From Roseovarius indicus (GTDB taxonomy: Bacteria > Pseudomonadota > Alphaproteobacteria > Rhodobacterales > Rhodobacteraceae), in the NCBI RefSeq assembly GCF_008728195.1, contig NZ_CP031598.1, forward strand, positions 4,836,001-4,900,000: a stretch of 64,000 bases of DNA. The letters are read 5' to 3'. Below, in pieces: positions 25,481-34,320 of the stretch; the stretch's first letter is position 1; the number at the start of each line of letters is the position of its first letter. The position numbers were made by a program, and so were the translations under genes. The notes beneath the pieces were generated by a model. That model ran no database searches. It had not been told where the DNA came from and saw only the letters and a program-made list of their open reading frames with translations.

Positions 25481-28400
25481 ATGAGGCTGCAAGTAAGGGG
25501 CACGATCACGTCGGGCCAGGGCACGCTGGACACGGCAATCAGCGATCTCGAATATGCCAGCGGGCCGAATGGCCCGGTGCTGGTCTCCGTCTCGGGGCCC
25601 GAAGGCGGGCTTGCGACCTACCAGCTTCGCGAAGACAGGCTGCCCGCGCGCGGCGACCAGGTCTTCTACACCGCCGGCCAGATCAGCGGCGCGGGGCACG
25701 AGATCATCGTCTCCGAAAGCGGCGGCACGACTCACGTCTTCGCCACCGGATTCAGCCATAACGGCATCCTCCGCTACACGCTCGGCACGGGCGGCGACCT
25801 TGGCGGCCGGACGGTCCTGCGCGGCGCCGATATCGGCGCCGCCCCGGCCGTTGCGGCCGCCACCGCCGATGGCGAGCTTCTCCTCGCCGATCCCGGCCAG
25901 TCGGGCTTTTCGGTATACGGCATCGGCGGGTCGGGTCTCACCGGCGGCTACACCGTCGCCGACACCGCCTCGACCCATGCCGACGCCATCGGCGCGGCCG
26001 CCGCCACACGCATCGGCAGCACCGACATCGTCATCGTCGGCAGCCAGTCCGAACACGGCGTCACCGCCTATACCATCGGCGGCACCTCGGCCCGCGCCGG
26101 CGGCAGCGTCGGCCCCTCCCAGGGGCTCGGCATCATGGTCCCCACCGATATCGCCATCGCCACGACGGCCGGGGGCACCTACGTGATCGTCGCCTCCGAA
26201 CCCTCGAACGGCGAGTCCGGCGCGCTCAGCGTCATGCGCCTCGACGCGCAAGCCCGCCTCACGCCCACCGACCACGTGCTCGACACACGCGACTCGCGCT
26301 TCGGCAACGTCCAGAAGGTGGCCACGCTCACCCATGACGGCCACACCTACGTGGTGGCGGCCGGCGGCGATGGCGGCGTCACCCTGCTGGAACTCATGCC
26401 CAACGGCCGGCTTGTCCATATCGACAGCATCGAGGGCACGGCACAGGCCCCGCTCGGCGACGTCACGGCCCTCAAACTCGCCGTTGTCGGCGACGAGCTT
26501 CAGGTCTTCGCCGCCACCGAGGAAGACATCGGCATCACCGTCCTGCGGGCCGATCTCTCGTCACAGGGCAGCCCCCTTGTCGCCGGCAACGGCGGCACCA
26601 CCCTCACCGGCACCGGCCGCAACGACATCCTGCTCGACGGCAACGGCGCCGACCGGCTCGAGGGGCGCGGCGGGGCCGACCGCTACGTGCTCACCGCCGA
26701 CGGCCAGACCGACACGATCATCGGCTTCAACCCGGCGGTCGACATCCTCGACCTCTCCGGCCTGCCCTTCCTCTACGATGTGGCCCGGCTCGAGATCGTC
26801 AGCCTCTCGAACGGGGCCCGCATCACCTATCGCGGCGAAACCGTCATCCTGCGCAGCGCCAACGGCCAGCCGCTCGACCCCGAGGCGGTGCGCGCCGCCA
26901 TCGAGGTGAACATCAACCGCAGCTTCTCGGCGCCGTCCCGCAACCTCGAAGGCGGTGGCGGGGCCGACATGCTCCGTGGCGACTGGGGCCCCGACACGCT
27001 CAAGGGCAATGACGGCAACGACACGCTCGAAGGGCGCGACGGCGGCGACCTGCTCATCGGCGGGCGTGGCAACGACCGCATTCTCGGCATGGATGGCGGC
27101 GACATGCTTCAGGGCGGCCGCGGCTACGACACGCTGATGGGCGGCGACGGCAGCGACACGATGCAGGGTGGCAGCGGCAATGACAGCCTCTTCGGCGAGG
27201 CGGGCGACGACCAGATCTTCGGCCAGGGCGACAACGACACCGTCGAAGGCGGCGGCGGCCGCGACACGATCCACGGCGACCTCGGCAACGACCTGCTGCG
27301 CGGCGGCGGCGAAGATGACAGGCTTTACGGCGACGACGGCAACGACACGGTGAACGGGCAGGATGGCAACGACGTCGTCTCGGGCGGCGGCGGCAACGAT
27401 GTCGTCGGCGGCGGCAACGGCAACGACACCCTCTCGGGCGGCGACGGCGCCGACAGGCTCTACGGCGACAACGGCAACGATACCCTCAACGGCGATGGCG
27501 GCAACGACGCGCTTTACGGCCGCAACGGCCATGACAGCCTGCGGGGCGGCTCCGGGGCCGACACGCTTTCGGGCGACGATGGCAACGACACCCTGCTCGG
27601 CGACGCGGGCAACGACGTTCTGCACGGCCACGACGGCAATGACAGCGCGCTCGGCGGCGACGGGGCCGATACGATCTCGGGCGACGCCGGGGCCGATACG
27701 CTCTTCGGCGACGGCGGCAACGACGTCCTGCACGGCGACGCCCACAATGACAGGCTCGGTGGCGGCGCCGGGGCCGACACGCTCTACGGCGACGACGGCA
27801 ACGACACGATCAGCGGCGACGGAGACAACGACCTGCTCCACGGCGGCAACGGCGCCGACAGCCTTCTCGGGCAATCCGGCCACGATACGCTCCTCGGCCA
27901 TGCCGGCGCCGACACCCTGCGCGGCGGGTCCGGCAACGACGCCATCACCGGCCACGACGCCAACGACCGGCTCTTCGGCGATGCGGGCAACGACCTGCTC
28001 AAGGGCGACGACGGCAACGACACCCTCTGGGGCGGCGCCGATCACGACGCTCTCTACGGGGGCGCGGGGTTCGACGTCATCTATGGCGACGGCGGCAATG
28101 ACAGCATCAAGGGCGGCGCCAACGAAGACACGATCTACGGCGGCGACGGCAACGACTACATCCACGGCCAGAACGGTGTCGATGTCATCTATGGCGGCAA
28201 TGACAGCGACACGATCACCGGCAACAACGGCGAAGACACGATCCACGGCGATGCCGGGGCCGACAGCATCAAGGGCGGCTTCAACTGGGACAGCGTCTCG
28301 GGCGGCGACGGCAACGACACCGTGCTCGGCCAGAACGGCAACGACCGGGTCGACGGCGGAAACCACAATGACAGCGTGATGGGCAACAACGGCAACGACA

Positions 28401-28777
28401 CCGTGATGGGCGGCAACGGCGACGACGTGGTCAATGGCGGTTACGGCAACGACCGGGTCAATGGCGACAACGGCCACGACACGCTGATCGGCAGCGGCGG
28501 CAACGACACCCTCGCCGGCGGCGCAGGCCACGACATCCTCACCGGCGGCAACGGCCGCGACGTCTTCCTCTTCAACTCCAACACCAACACCGGCAACGAC
28601 ACGATCACCGATTTCCAGAACGGCACCGACCGCATCCGCATCGACGGCGCGGCGGATTACGACGACCTGACCATCCGCCGCACCGGCGGCGACACGGTCG
28701 TCAGCTGGGACAACGGCTCAGTCACGCTGGAAGACGTCACAGGCCGCATCGACGCCGACGATTTCATCTTCGGGTAG
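25481..28777 (+). CDS. Large RTX calcium-binding exoprotein
   Basis: The 1098-residue protein has an N-terminal region of about 370 residues with repeated beta-strand units (for example THVFATGFSHNGILRYTL and TYVVAAGGDGGVTLLEL) resembling a beta-propeller. It continues with a short RTX unit around GTGRNDILLDGNGADRLEG, then roughly residues 480-1025 are tandem GGxGxDxLx-type nonapeptides that bind calcium after secretion. The end (DTITDFQNGTDRIRI and DADDFIFG) is the usual type I secretion signal region. There is no N-terminal signal peptide and no transporter nearby. I prefer the ATG at 25481 over GTG codons at 25460 and 25472; AAGGGG lies upstream. Enzyme activity is not evident. Confidence 0.88.
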   Translation: MRLQVRGTITSGQGTLDTAISDLEYASGPNGPVLVSVSGPEGGLATYQLREDRLPARGDQVFYTAGQISGAGHEIIVSESGGTTHVFATGFSHNGILRYTLGTGGDLGGRTVLRGADIGAAPAVAAATADGELLLADPGQSGFSVYGIGGSGLTGGYTVADTASTHADAIGAAAATRIGSTDIVIVGSQSEHGVTAYTIGGTSARAGGSVGPSQGLGIMVPTDIAIATTAGGTYVIVASEPSNGESGALSVMRLDAQARLTPTDHVLDTRDSRFGNVQKVATLTHDGHTYVVAAGGDGGVTLLELMPNGRLVHIDSIEGTAQAPLGDVTALKLAVVGDELQVFAATEEDIGITVLRADLSSQGSPLVAGNGGTTLTGTGRNDILLDGNGADRLEGRGGADRYVLTADGQTDTIIGFNPAVDILDLSGLPFLYDVARLEIVSLSNGARITYRGETVILRSANGQPLDPEAVRAAIEVNINRSFSAPSRNLEGGGGADMLRGDWGPDTLKGNDGNDTLEGRDGGDLLIGGRGNDRILGMDGGDMLQGGRGYDTLMGGDGSDTMQGGSGNDSLFGEAGDDQIFGQGDNDTVEGGGGRDTIHGDLGNDLLRGGGEDDRLYGDDGNDTVNGQDGNDVVSGGGGNDVVGGGNGNDTLSGGDGADRLYGDNGNDTLNGDGGNDALYGRNGHDSLRGGSGADTLSGDDGNDTLLGDAGNDVLHGHDGNDSALGGDGADTISGDAGADTLFGDGGNDVLHGDAHNDRLGGGAGADTLYGDDGNDTISGDGDNDLLHGGNGADSLLGQSGHDTLLGHAGADTLRGGSGNDAITGHDANDRLFGDAGNDLLKGDDGNDTLWGGADHDALYGGAGFDVIYGDGGNDSIKGGANEDTIYGGDGNDYIHGQNGVDVIYGGNDSDTITGNNGEDTIHGDAGADSIKGGFNWDSVSGGDGNDTVLGQNGNDRVDGGNHNDSVMGNNGNDTVMGGNGDDVVNGGYGNDRVNGDNGHDTLIGSGGNDTLAGGAGHDILTGGNGRDVFLFNSNTNTGNDTITDFQNGTDRIRIDGAADYDDLTIRRTGGDTVVSWDNGSVTLEDVTGRIDADDFIFG
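26946..28560 (+). repeat. RTX nonapeptide-coding tandem repeats
   Basis: The DNA repeats about every 27 bases around ggcaacgac and ggcgac, each unit coding a GGxGxDxLx nonapeptide. Codon-level divergence is enough to rule out recent simple duplication. The repeat causes a long spurious open frame on the opposite strand. Confidence 0.9.
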
Positions 28778-28782
28778 GGAAA

Positions 28783-28810
28783 GGGGGGTCGGCAGCCGAA
28801 CCCGCCCCCC
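28783..28810. terminator. Hairpin between the RTX gene and glmM
   Basis: GGGGGG at 28783-28788 pairs with CCCCCC at 28805-28810, with an inner TCGG/CCGA hairpin. It lies between two converging genes and may terminate both. Confidence 0.5.
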
Positions 28811-28811
28811 G

Positions 28812-30152
28812 TCAACTCGCCGCCTGCACCGCGTCCACCACGCTGTTCAGCACATCGTCCAGCAGCGCCGGCTCCACCGCCTCGGCCATCACCCGGATCA
28901 GCGGCTCGGTCCCCGACTTGCGGATCAGCAGCCGCCCGTCATGGCCCAGCCGCGTCTCGGCCTTGGCGATCGCCTCCTGCACGGCCTCCGCCGACAGCGG
29001 CTGCGCCCCCTGCTTGTAACGCACGTTCACCAGCTTCTGCGGCACCGGCTCGAACACCCGGGCCAGCTCGCTCGCGGGCTTGCCGGTCTCGACCATGCAG
29101 CCCAGGAACTGCAACGCCCCGATCAGCCCGTCGCCGGTCGTGGCATAATCCGTCATCACGATATGCCCCGACTGCTCGCCGCCCAGCGAATAGCCCCCGG
29201 CGCGCATCTCCTCGACCACGTAACGGTCGCCCACCGCCGTCCGCTTCAGGTCGATGCCCTTCGCGTTCAGGTGCCGTTCCAGCCCGAGGTTCGACATCAC
29301 CGTCGCCACCAGCGTGTTGCCCGCCAGCCGGCCATCCTCGGCCCAGCGCGTCGCGATCAGCGCCATGATCTGGTCGCCATCCGCCACGTGGCCGGTTTCG
29401 TCCACCAGAACCACCCGGTCGGCATCGCCATCCAGGCAGATCCCGATATCCGCCCGCGTCTCCAGCACCTTCTGCGCCGCCGCCTCCGGATGGGTCGAGC
29501 CACAGCCATCGTTGATGTTGTACCCGTTGGGCTCCACCCCGATCGGGATCACCTCGGCCCCAAGCTCCCACAGCACGCTCGGCGCGGTGCGATAGGCCGC
29601 GCCATTGGCGCAATCCACCACCACCCGCAGCCCGTCCAGCCGCTTGCGATAGGGAAAGGTCGTCTTGGCATATTCCACGTAACGCCCGCGCGCGTCCTCG
29701 AACCGCTTGGCCCGGCCGATATTGCCCGGCGCCGACAGCGGCACGCCATCCTGCATCAGCGCCTCGATCCCCGCCTCGGCCTCGTCCGACAGCTTGAACC
29801 CGTCCGGCCCGAACAGCTTGATCCCGTTATCGTCGGCCGGGTTGTGGCTGGCCGAGATCATCACACCCACATCGGCCCTTAGACCGTGCGTCAGGTACCC
29901 GATCGCCGGCGTCGGCACCGGCCCCAGAAGGAACACGTCCATCCCCGTCGAGGTGAACCCCGCCGTCAGCGCATACTCGATCATGTAGCCCGACCGCCGC
30001 GTATCCTTGCCGATCACCACCCGGTGCTCGTTCTGGTCCCGCCGGAAAAACCGCCCCGCGGCCGCCCCCAGCTTCAGCGCCATTTCGGCCGTCATCGGCC
30101 AGCTGTTGGCCTTGCCCCGCACGCCATCGGTTCCGAACAGCTTTTCCGACAT
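28812..30152 (-). CDS. glmM: Phosphoglucosamine mutase
   Basis: The 446-residue enzyme converts glucosamine-6-phosphate to glucosamine-1-phosphate for UDP-GlcNAc synthesis. It begins [16 protein letters not shown], carries the phosphoserine loop in [17 protein letters not shown], the metal loop [11 protein letters not shown] and the C-terminal phosphate-binding [12 protein letters not shown]. The start at 30152 is the conserved family start; the longer frame from 30239 is rejected. It is divergent from smpB and converges on the RTX gene. Confidence 0.96.
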   Translation of the reverse strand: MSEKLFGTDGVRGKANSWPMTAEMALKLGAAAGRFFRRDQNEHRVVIGKDTRRSGYMIEYALTAGFTSTGMDVFLLGPVPTPAIGYLTHGLRADVGVMISASHNPADDNGIKLFGPDGFKLSDEAEAGIEALMQDGVPLSAPGNIGRAKRFEDARGRYVEYAKTTFPYRKRLDGLRVVVDCANGAAYRTAPSVLWELGAEVIPIGVEPNGYNINDGCGSTHPEAAAQKVLETRADIGICLDGDADRVVLVDETGHVADGDQIMALIATRWAEDGRLAGNTLVATVMSNLGLERHLNAKGIDLKRTAVGDRYVVEEMRAGGYSLGGEQSGHIVMTDYATTGDGLIGALQFLGCMVETGKPASELARVFEPVPQKLVNVRYKQGAQPLSAEAVQEAIAKAETRLGHDGRLLIRKSGTEPLIRVMAEAVEPALLDDVLNSVVDAVQAAS

Positions 30153-30370
30153 GTCTCGCGTCCTCGTCCCTCGTCCGGCCTTGCGCCGGCTCGTCCTTTT
30201 TTTCCTCCATATCCCGTGTGTCCAAGCCTGTCCAATCACTGTCGGCTACAATCCTGTGGCATTCCGCCCATTCCGACAGGCAATCCACCGGTCCCCGCCT
30301 TTCCTCCGGCCGTCCCATGCCCTATATTGCATCCTTCCGGCATCAGCTCGAGACGCCCAGAGGAACACCG

Positions 30371-30847
30371 ATGGCCAAACCGAAGGACAATCCGAACTAC
30401 AAGGTGGTCGCCGAGAACCGGCGGGCCCGGTTCGACTATGCCATCGAGGAAGACCTGGAATGCGGCATCATGCTCGAAGGCTCCGAGGTGAAATCGCTGC
30501 GGCAGGGCTCGTCGAACATCGCCGAAAGCTACGCCATGGTCGAGGATGGCGAACTGTGGCTGGTGAACGCCTACATCGCACCCTACGAACAGGCCAAGAC
30601 CTTCCAGCATGACGAGCGCCGCAAGCGCAAGCTGCTGGCCTCGAAAAAGGAGCTGGCCCGCCTCTGGAACGAGACCCAGCGCAAGGGCATGACCCTCGTT
30701 CCGCTGGTGATGTATTTCAACCACCGCGGCATCGCCAAGATCAAGATCGGCATCGCCAAGGGCAAGAAGAACCACGACAAGCGCGAGACCGCCGCCAAGC
30801 GCGACTGGAACCGCCAGAAACAGCGCCTCCTGAAGGAACACAGCTGA
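30371..30847 (+). CDS. smpB: SsrA-binding protein SmpB
   Basis: The 158-residue protein contains the SmpB core: [33 protein letters not shown] and the lysine- and arginine-rich C-terminal tail ([20 protein letters not shown]) that enters the empty mRNA channel. SmpB delivers tmRNA to stalled ribosomes in trans-translation. The ATG at 30371 is preceded by AGAGGAACACC, whereas the earlier frame start at 30218 is upstream noise. No tmRNA gene is in the window. Confidence 0.95.
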   Translation: MAKPKDNPNYKVVAENRRARFDYAIEEDLECGIMLEGSEVKSLRQGSSNIAESYAMVEDGELWLVNAYIAPYEQAKTFQHDERRKRKLLASKKELARLWNETQRKGMTLVPLVMYFNHRGIAKIKIGIAKGKKNHDKRETAAKRDWNRQKQRLLKEHS

Positions 30848-30856
30848 GGCCAGCGC

Positions 30857-30901
30857 CCGATTTCTTCAAAAGAAATCGGACAGAAATCTTTTCAAGATTT
30901 C
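30857..30901. repeat. Two inverted repeats downstream of smpB
   Basis: Two adjacent inverted repeats follow smpB: arms CCGATTTCTT/AAGAAATCGG with a three-base loop (30857-30879), and GAAATCTT/AAGATTTC with a three-base loop (30883-30901). They may terminate smpB, although no T-run follows. They resemble the palindrome arrays at 6258 and 60198 in being stacked but have odd centres. Confidence 0.7.
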
Positions 30902-30990
30902 GCCCCCTGCCCGCCGCGCAAGCCCTGCCATCTCCGCCGCCCGCCACGGCGCGCGGCCCGTTGCACGCAACATTCTCCCACCGCACGATG

Positions 30991-31109
30991 CGTTAACCCG
31001 GCCGCCCGCATGGTCCGGCGGTAAAAAATACCGACGTAATACCGACGTAATACCGACGCGATACCGATACGGGAATTATCACGAAATCAGTGCGTTAACC
31101 CTGATTCGC
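30991..31109 (+). repeat. Composite 11-bp iteron element, copy 1 (upstream of sseA)
   Basis: Four exact 11-bp direct repeats occupy 31029-31072: TACCGACGTAA twice, TACCGACGCGA and TACCGATACGG. They are flanked by CGTTAACCCGG at 30991-31001 and, after 21 bp, by GTTAACCCTGATTCGC at 31094-31109. The same three blocks in the same order occur on the minus strand at 50514-50621. The 11-bp period puts each unit on one helix face. It lies 95 bp upstream of sseA. Confidence 0.85.
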
Positions 31110-31203
31110 CCGCAATCCGCCGTTTGACGCCCCCCACGCCGCCCGACCTTGCCCTTCGCGCCCCTTGGCTGTAGTCAGAATGGCATCCAACCCGGGGGGC
31201 GAC

Positions 31204-32061
31204 ATGGCACAAGACGATCCGAAAACCCTTGTTTCCACAGACTGGCTGGCGGCCCACATGAAGGACCCCGACCTGCGGATCCTGGACGGCACCTATTTCC
31301 TCCCCGGCATCGACCGCGACCCCAGGGCGGAATACGCCGAAACCCACATCCCCGGCGCGCGTTTCTTCGATATCGACGAGATTTCCGACCAGCGCTCCGA
31401 GCTGCCCCACATGGCCCCGCCGGTCGAGAAATTCATGTCCCGCATGCGCGCAATGGGCGTCGGCGACGGGCACCAGGTGGTGGTCTACGACACCCACGGC
31501 CTGTTCTCCGCGGCCCGCGTCTGGTGGCTCTTCAAGCTGATGGGCCAGAACGACGTCGCCGTGCTCGACGGGGGCCTGCCAAAGTGGGTCTCCGAAGGCC
31601 GCGAAACCGAGGATATGGAGCCCATCATCCGCGACCGTCACATGACCGTCCGCCGCCAGGCCCACATGGTCAAGGACGTCACCCAGGTCTCCGCCGCCTC
31701 CAAGCTCGGCGACTACGAGATCCTCGACGCCCGCTCCCCCGCCCGCTTCCGTGGCGAGGAACCCGAGCCCCGCGAGGGCCTGCGCAGCGGCCACATTCCG
31801 GGCTCGAAAAACGTGCATTATCGGGAGCTTATGAACGAGGACGGCACGATGAAAGACCCCGACGGCCTGCGCGCCGTGCTCGACGCCGCCGGCGTCGACA
31901 CGGCCCGCCCCGTCATCACCACCTGCGGTTCCGGCGTGACCGCCGCCATCATCAACCTTGCGCTGGAACGCATCGGCAAGACCGACCACGCGCTTTATGA
32001 CGGGTCCTGGACCGAATGGGGCGCCTTCGGCACCGTACCCGTCGCGACCGGAGACGAATAG
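31204..32061 (+). CDS. sseA: 3-mercaptopyruvate sulfurtransferase (rhodanese family)
   Basis: The 285-residue protein has two rhodanese domains. The catalytic loop TTCGSGVTAAI near residue 240 has the CG(S/T)GVT form of 3-mercaptopyruvate sulfurtransferases instead of the CRxGx[R/T] loop of thiosulfate sulfurtransferase. It moves sulfane sulfur from mercaptopyruvate, the transamination product of cysteine. I used the ATG at 31204 (MAQDDPKTLVST). The aminotransferase gene starts directly after its stop codon, suggesting an operon in which transamination of cysteine could supply its substrate. Confidence 0.92.
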   Translation: MAQDDPKTLVSTDWLAAHMKDPDLRILDGTYFLPGIDRDPRAEYAETHIPGARFFDIDEISDQRSELPHMAPPVEKFMSRMRAMGVGDGHQVVVYDTHGLFSAARVWWLFKLMGQNDVAVLDGGLPKWVSEGRETEDMEPIIRDRHMTVRRQAHMVKDVTQVSAASKLGDYEILDARSPARFRGEEPEPREGLRSGHIPGSKNVHYRELMNEDGTMKDPDGLRAVLDAAGVDTARPVITTCGSGVTAAIINLALERIGKTDHALYDGSWTEWGAFGTVPVATGDE

Positions 32062-33246
32062 ATGTTCGAACAGCTCAAGGAACCGTCCGCAGACAAGATC
32101 CTCATGCTGATGCAGCTGTATCGCGAGGACCCGCGCGAGCAGAAGATCGACCTTGGCGTGGGCGTCTACAAGAACCCCGAAGGCGTCACCCCCATCATGC
32201 GCGCCATCAAGGCCGCCGAACAGAAATGGTGGGGCGAGGAAACGACCAAGGCCTATACCGGCCTCGCCGGCGATCCGGCCTTTTCCGACGCGATGATCGG
32301 CCTCGTGCTGGGCGATGCGGTGCCCCGTGAAAACGTCGCCGCCGTGGCCACCCCGGGCGGCACCGGTGCCGTGCGTCAGGCCTTCGAGCTGGTCAGGATG
32401 GCCACCCCCAAGGCCCGCGTCCACGTGTCGAACCCGACCTGGCCCAACCACCTGAGCATTCTCAAACACCTTGGAATCGAGGCCGTCCCCTACCGCTATT
32501 TCGACGAAACCACCTGTGGCGTCGACTTTGCCGGCATGATGGAAGACCTTGAAAAGGTTGAAGAAGGCGACGTCGTCCTGCTGCACGGCTGCTGCCACAA
32601 CCCCACCGGCGCCAACCTCAACCTGACCGAGTTCAAGGCGGTGATCGAACTGATGATCGCCAAGGGCGCCCTGCCCATGATCGACATCGCCTACCAGGGC
32701 TTCGGCGACGGTCTCGACGTCGACGCGCTCGCCACGCGAGAGGTCGCCTCGGCCTGCCCCGAAACCCTCATCGCCGCCAGCTGCTCGAAGAATTTCGGCA
32801 TCTACCGCGAGCGCACGGGCCTTCTCATGGCCATCTCGCAGGACAGCTCGAAACAGAAGGTCGCACAGGGCAACCTCGCCTATCTCAACCGCCAGAACTA
32901 TTCCTTCCCGCCCGACCACGGCGCACGGCTGGTGACGCTGGTTCTGAACGACGACAAGCTCCGCGCCGACTGGCAATCAGAGCTGGAAGACGTCCGCCTG
33001 AACATGCTCAGCCTGCGCGAACAGCTGGCCTCGGAAATGCAGCGCCTCACCAAGTCCGACCGCTATGGCTTCATCGCCCAGCACCGCGGCATGTTCTCGC
33101 GTCTCGGCCTGTCGACCGAGATCGTCGAGGCCCTCCGCAAGGATCACGGCATCTACATGGTGGGCGACTCGCGGATCAACATCGCCGGACTCAACAAGGA
33201 AACCGTGCCGGTTCTGGCCAAGGCCATCGTCGAAGCCGGGGGCTGA
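32062..33246 (+). CDS. Aromatic/aspartate aminotransferase (class I, AspC/TyrB type)
   Basis: The 394-residue class I PLP aminotransferase has the AspC/TyrB-type N-terminus (IDLGVGVYKNPEGVTPIM), the PLP-binding lysine in AASCSKNFGIYRERTG, the HNPTGANL loop and the distal arginine near DSRINIAGL. It is likely to use aromatic amino acids or aspartate with 2-oxoglutarate. Its start codon abuts the sseA stop, implying shared transcription from the element upstream. Exact specificity cannot be read from sequence. Confidence 0.9.
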   Translation: MFEQLKEPSADKILMLMQLYREDPREQKIDLGVGVYKNPEGVTPIMRAIKAAEQKWWGEETTKAYTGLAGDPAFSDAMIGLVLGDAVPRENVAAVATPGGTGAVRQAFELVRMATPKARVHVSNPTWPNHLSILKHLGIEAVPYRYFDETTCGVDFAGMMEDLEKVEEGDVVLLHGCCHNPTGANLNLTEFKAVIELMIAKGALPMIDIAYQGFGDGLDVDALATREVASACPETLIAASCSKNFGIYRERTGLLMAISQDSSKQKVAQGNLAYLNRQNYSFPPDHGARLVTLVLNDDKLRADWQSELEDVRLNMLSLREQLASEMQRLTKSDRYGFIAQHRGMFSRLGLSTEIVEALRKDHGIYMVGDSRINIAGLNKETVPVLAKAIVEAGG

Positions 33247-33257
33247 CAGCCCCGCCG

Positions 33258-33875
33258 TCAGACGCGGTACCGCGCCAGGAACATCTCGACCGCGCCGTTC
33301 ACGACGCGCTCGATATCCGCCTCGTGAAAATCGTTGCAGACCCCGCAAAGGTTCCGCACGAACAGGTCGGCCTTGCACAGCTCGCCGAACTGGTTCGCGG
33401 CCAAATCCATGTCGTCGATCTTCAGGATTCCCTGCTCGACATAGGGGGTCAGAACCTTGGTCATCCGCTCGCGCACCAGCTGCGGACCGGATTCGTAGAA
33501 CCGCCGGCCCAGCTCGGGAAAGCGGTAGGATTCCGACACGCAGATACGAAACACCTGCCGCCCGAACTCTGACAGGAAAAACCGCACGATCCGGTTCGCC
33601 GCCTCGTGCAGCACAACCTCGATCGGCGCGCCCGTGCCGATGACGTCGAGCGCCTCTTCGGCCTGCCGGTTGCATTCGATCCGGGCGACTTCCGAAAACA
33701 GCAGGCGCTTGTCGGGGAAATAGCTGTAAAGCGTGGCCTTCGAGACCCCGGCCGCGCGGGCGATCTCGTCGACACTGGCGCCTTCAAAGCCGTCGCGCAG
33801 GAAGATTTCCCGCGCCCCGTCGAGCACCTGGTCGAATTTCCGGCCTTTCTTGATTTCAGCGGCCATCGCCGTCAT
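33258..33875 (-). CDS. TetR/AcrR-family transcriptional regulator
   Basis: The 205-residue regulator has the usual N-terminal helix-turn-helix (GFEGASVDEIARAAGVSKAT followed by LYSYFPDKRLLF) and a variable ligand-binding C-terminal domain that resembles the AefR-like group. The ATG at 33875 is favoured because GGAGG lies six bases before it; ATGs at 33881 and 33866 are alternatives. It is transcribed in the same direction as a 52-codon secreted peptide gene just upstream. Two matching palindromes further upstream are candidate operators. Confidence 0.9.
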   Translation of the reverse strand: MTAMAAEIKKGRKFDQVLDGAREIFLRDGFEGASVDEIARAAGVSKATLYSYFPDKRLLFSEVARIECNRQAEEALDVIGTGAPIEVVLHEAANRIVRFFLSEFGRQVFRICVSESYRFPELGRRFYESGPQLVRERMTKVLTPYVEQGILKIDDMDLAANQFGELCKADLFVRNLCGVCNDFHEADIERVVNGAVEMFLARYRV

Positions 33876-33986
33876 GCGCATCCTCCGCGAAGTCGCTTGC
33901 CTACCCTAGACGTGGGGGCGCCGGTCCCGCAAGCAAATCCGCGTCGGCCGCGGGCGGCCGCCACCACCCGCGGTGGGGGGCACATC

Positions 33987-34145
33987 TTACCGGTTCACGT
34001 CGGTCTGGGTCCGCGTCACCGGCGCCGGCTTGGGCGTCGGATAGGTCAGCGTGGGGAACAGGCTGCCGACATCGACGCTTTGCGCCTGAACGGGCGTGGC
34101 GAGCGGCAGAAGGGCAATGGCGAGGGCGGCAAAGACGGGTTTCAT
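33987..34145 (-). CDS. 52-residue secreted peptide upstream of the TetR gene
   Basis: This short gene encodes 52 residues beginning MKPVFAALAIALLPLATPVQA, a clear Sec-type signal peptide with a predicted cleavage after AQA/QA, and continues to a mature tail of about 30 residues rich in Pro and Thr that ends in TDVNR. A strong TTAGGAGAAACC ribosome binding sequence precedes the ATG at 34145. The tail shows no cysteine and no known family. It lies between the TetR regulator and two operator-like palindromes and is probably the target of that regulator. Confidence 0.7.
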   Translation of the reverse strand: MKPVFAALAIALLPLATPVQAQSVDVGSLFPTLTYPTPKPAPVTRTQTDVNR

Positions 34146-34159
34146 GGGGTTTCTCCTAA

Positions 34160-34177
34160 CTGAACCGTTTCGTTCAC
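34160..34177. promoter_or_regulatory. TetR-type operator candidate, proximal
   Basis: CTGAACCGTTTCGTTCAC is nearly palindromic with TGAAC and GTTCA half sites. Compare the distal copy at 34221-34238. It lies 15 bp upstream of the secreted-peptide start. Confidence 0.6.
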
Positions 34178-34220
34178 TTATGGATATCTAAACCGATCAG
34201 TTCAGATATTCAAGAGAAAA

Positions 34221-34238
34221 CTGAACGGAACGGTTCAG
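34221..34238. promoter_or_regulatory. TetR-type operator candidate, distal
   Basis: CTGAACGGAACGGTTCAG has six-base perfect arms (CTGAAC/GTTCAG) around a centre GGAACG. Read on the other strand it differs from the proximal copy at only two positions. The centres of the two copies are 61 bp apart, and a CAGTTCAG half site lies between them. Confidence 0.65.
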
Positions 34239-34320
34239 CTTTCTCAGCGGCCAGACAAGCCCCTGTTTTTCCTATATTTCCGGACTTTCTGAGACGCACT
34301 CTCAGCACATTAAGCGGCGT

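Noticed and set aside
26561..28531. A 656-residue minus-strand frame opposite the RTX repeats
   Set aside because: It is a periodic valine- and alanine-rich shadow of the repeat-coding strand.
26946..28560. CRISPR-like periodicity
   Set aside because: Repeats are about 27 bp but without spacers of fixed length, lie in frame in a large coding gene and encode RTX nonapeptides.
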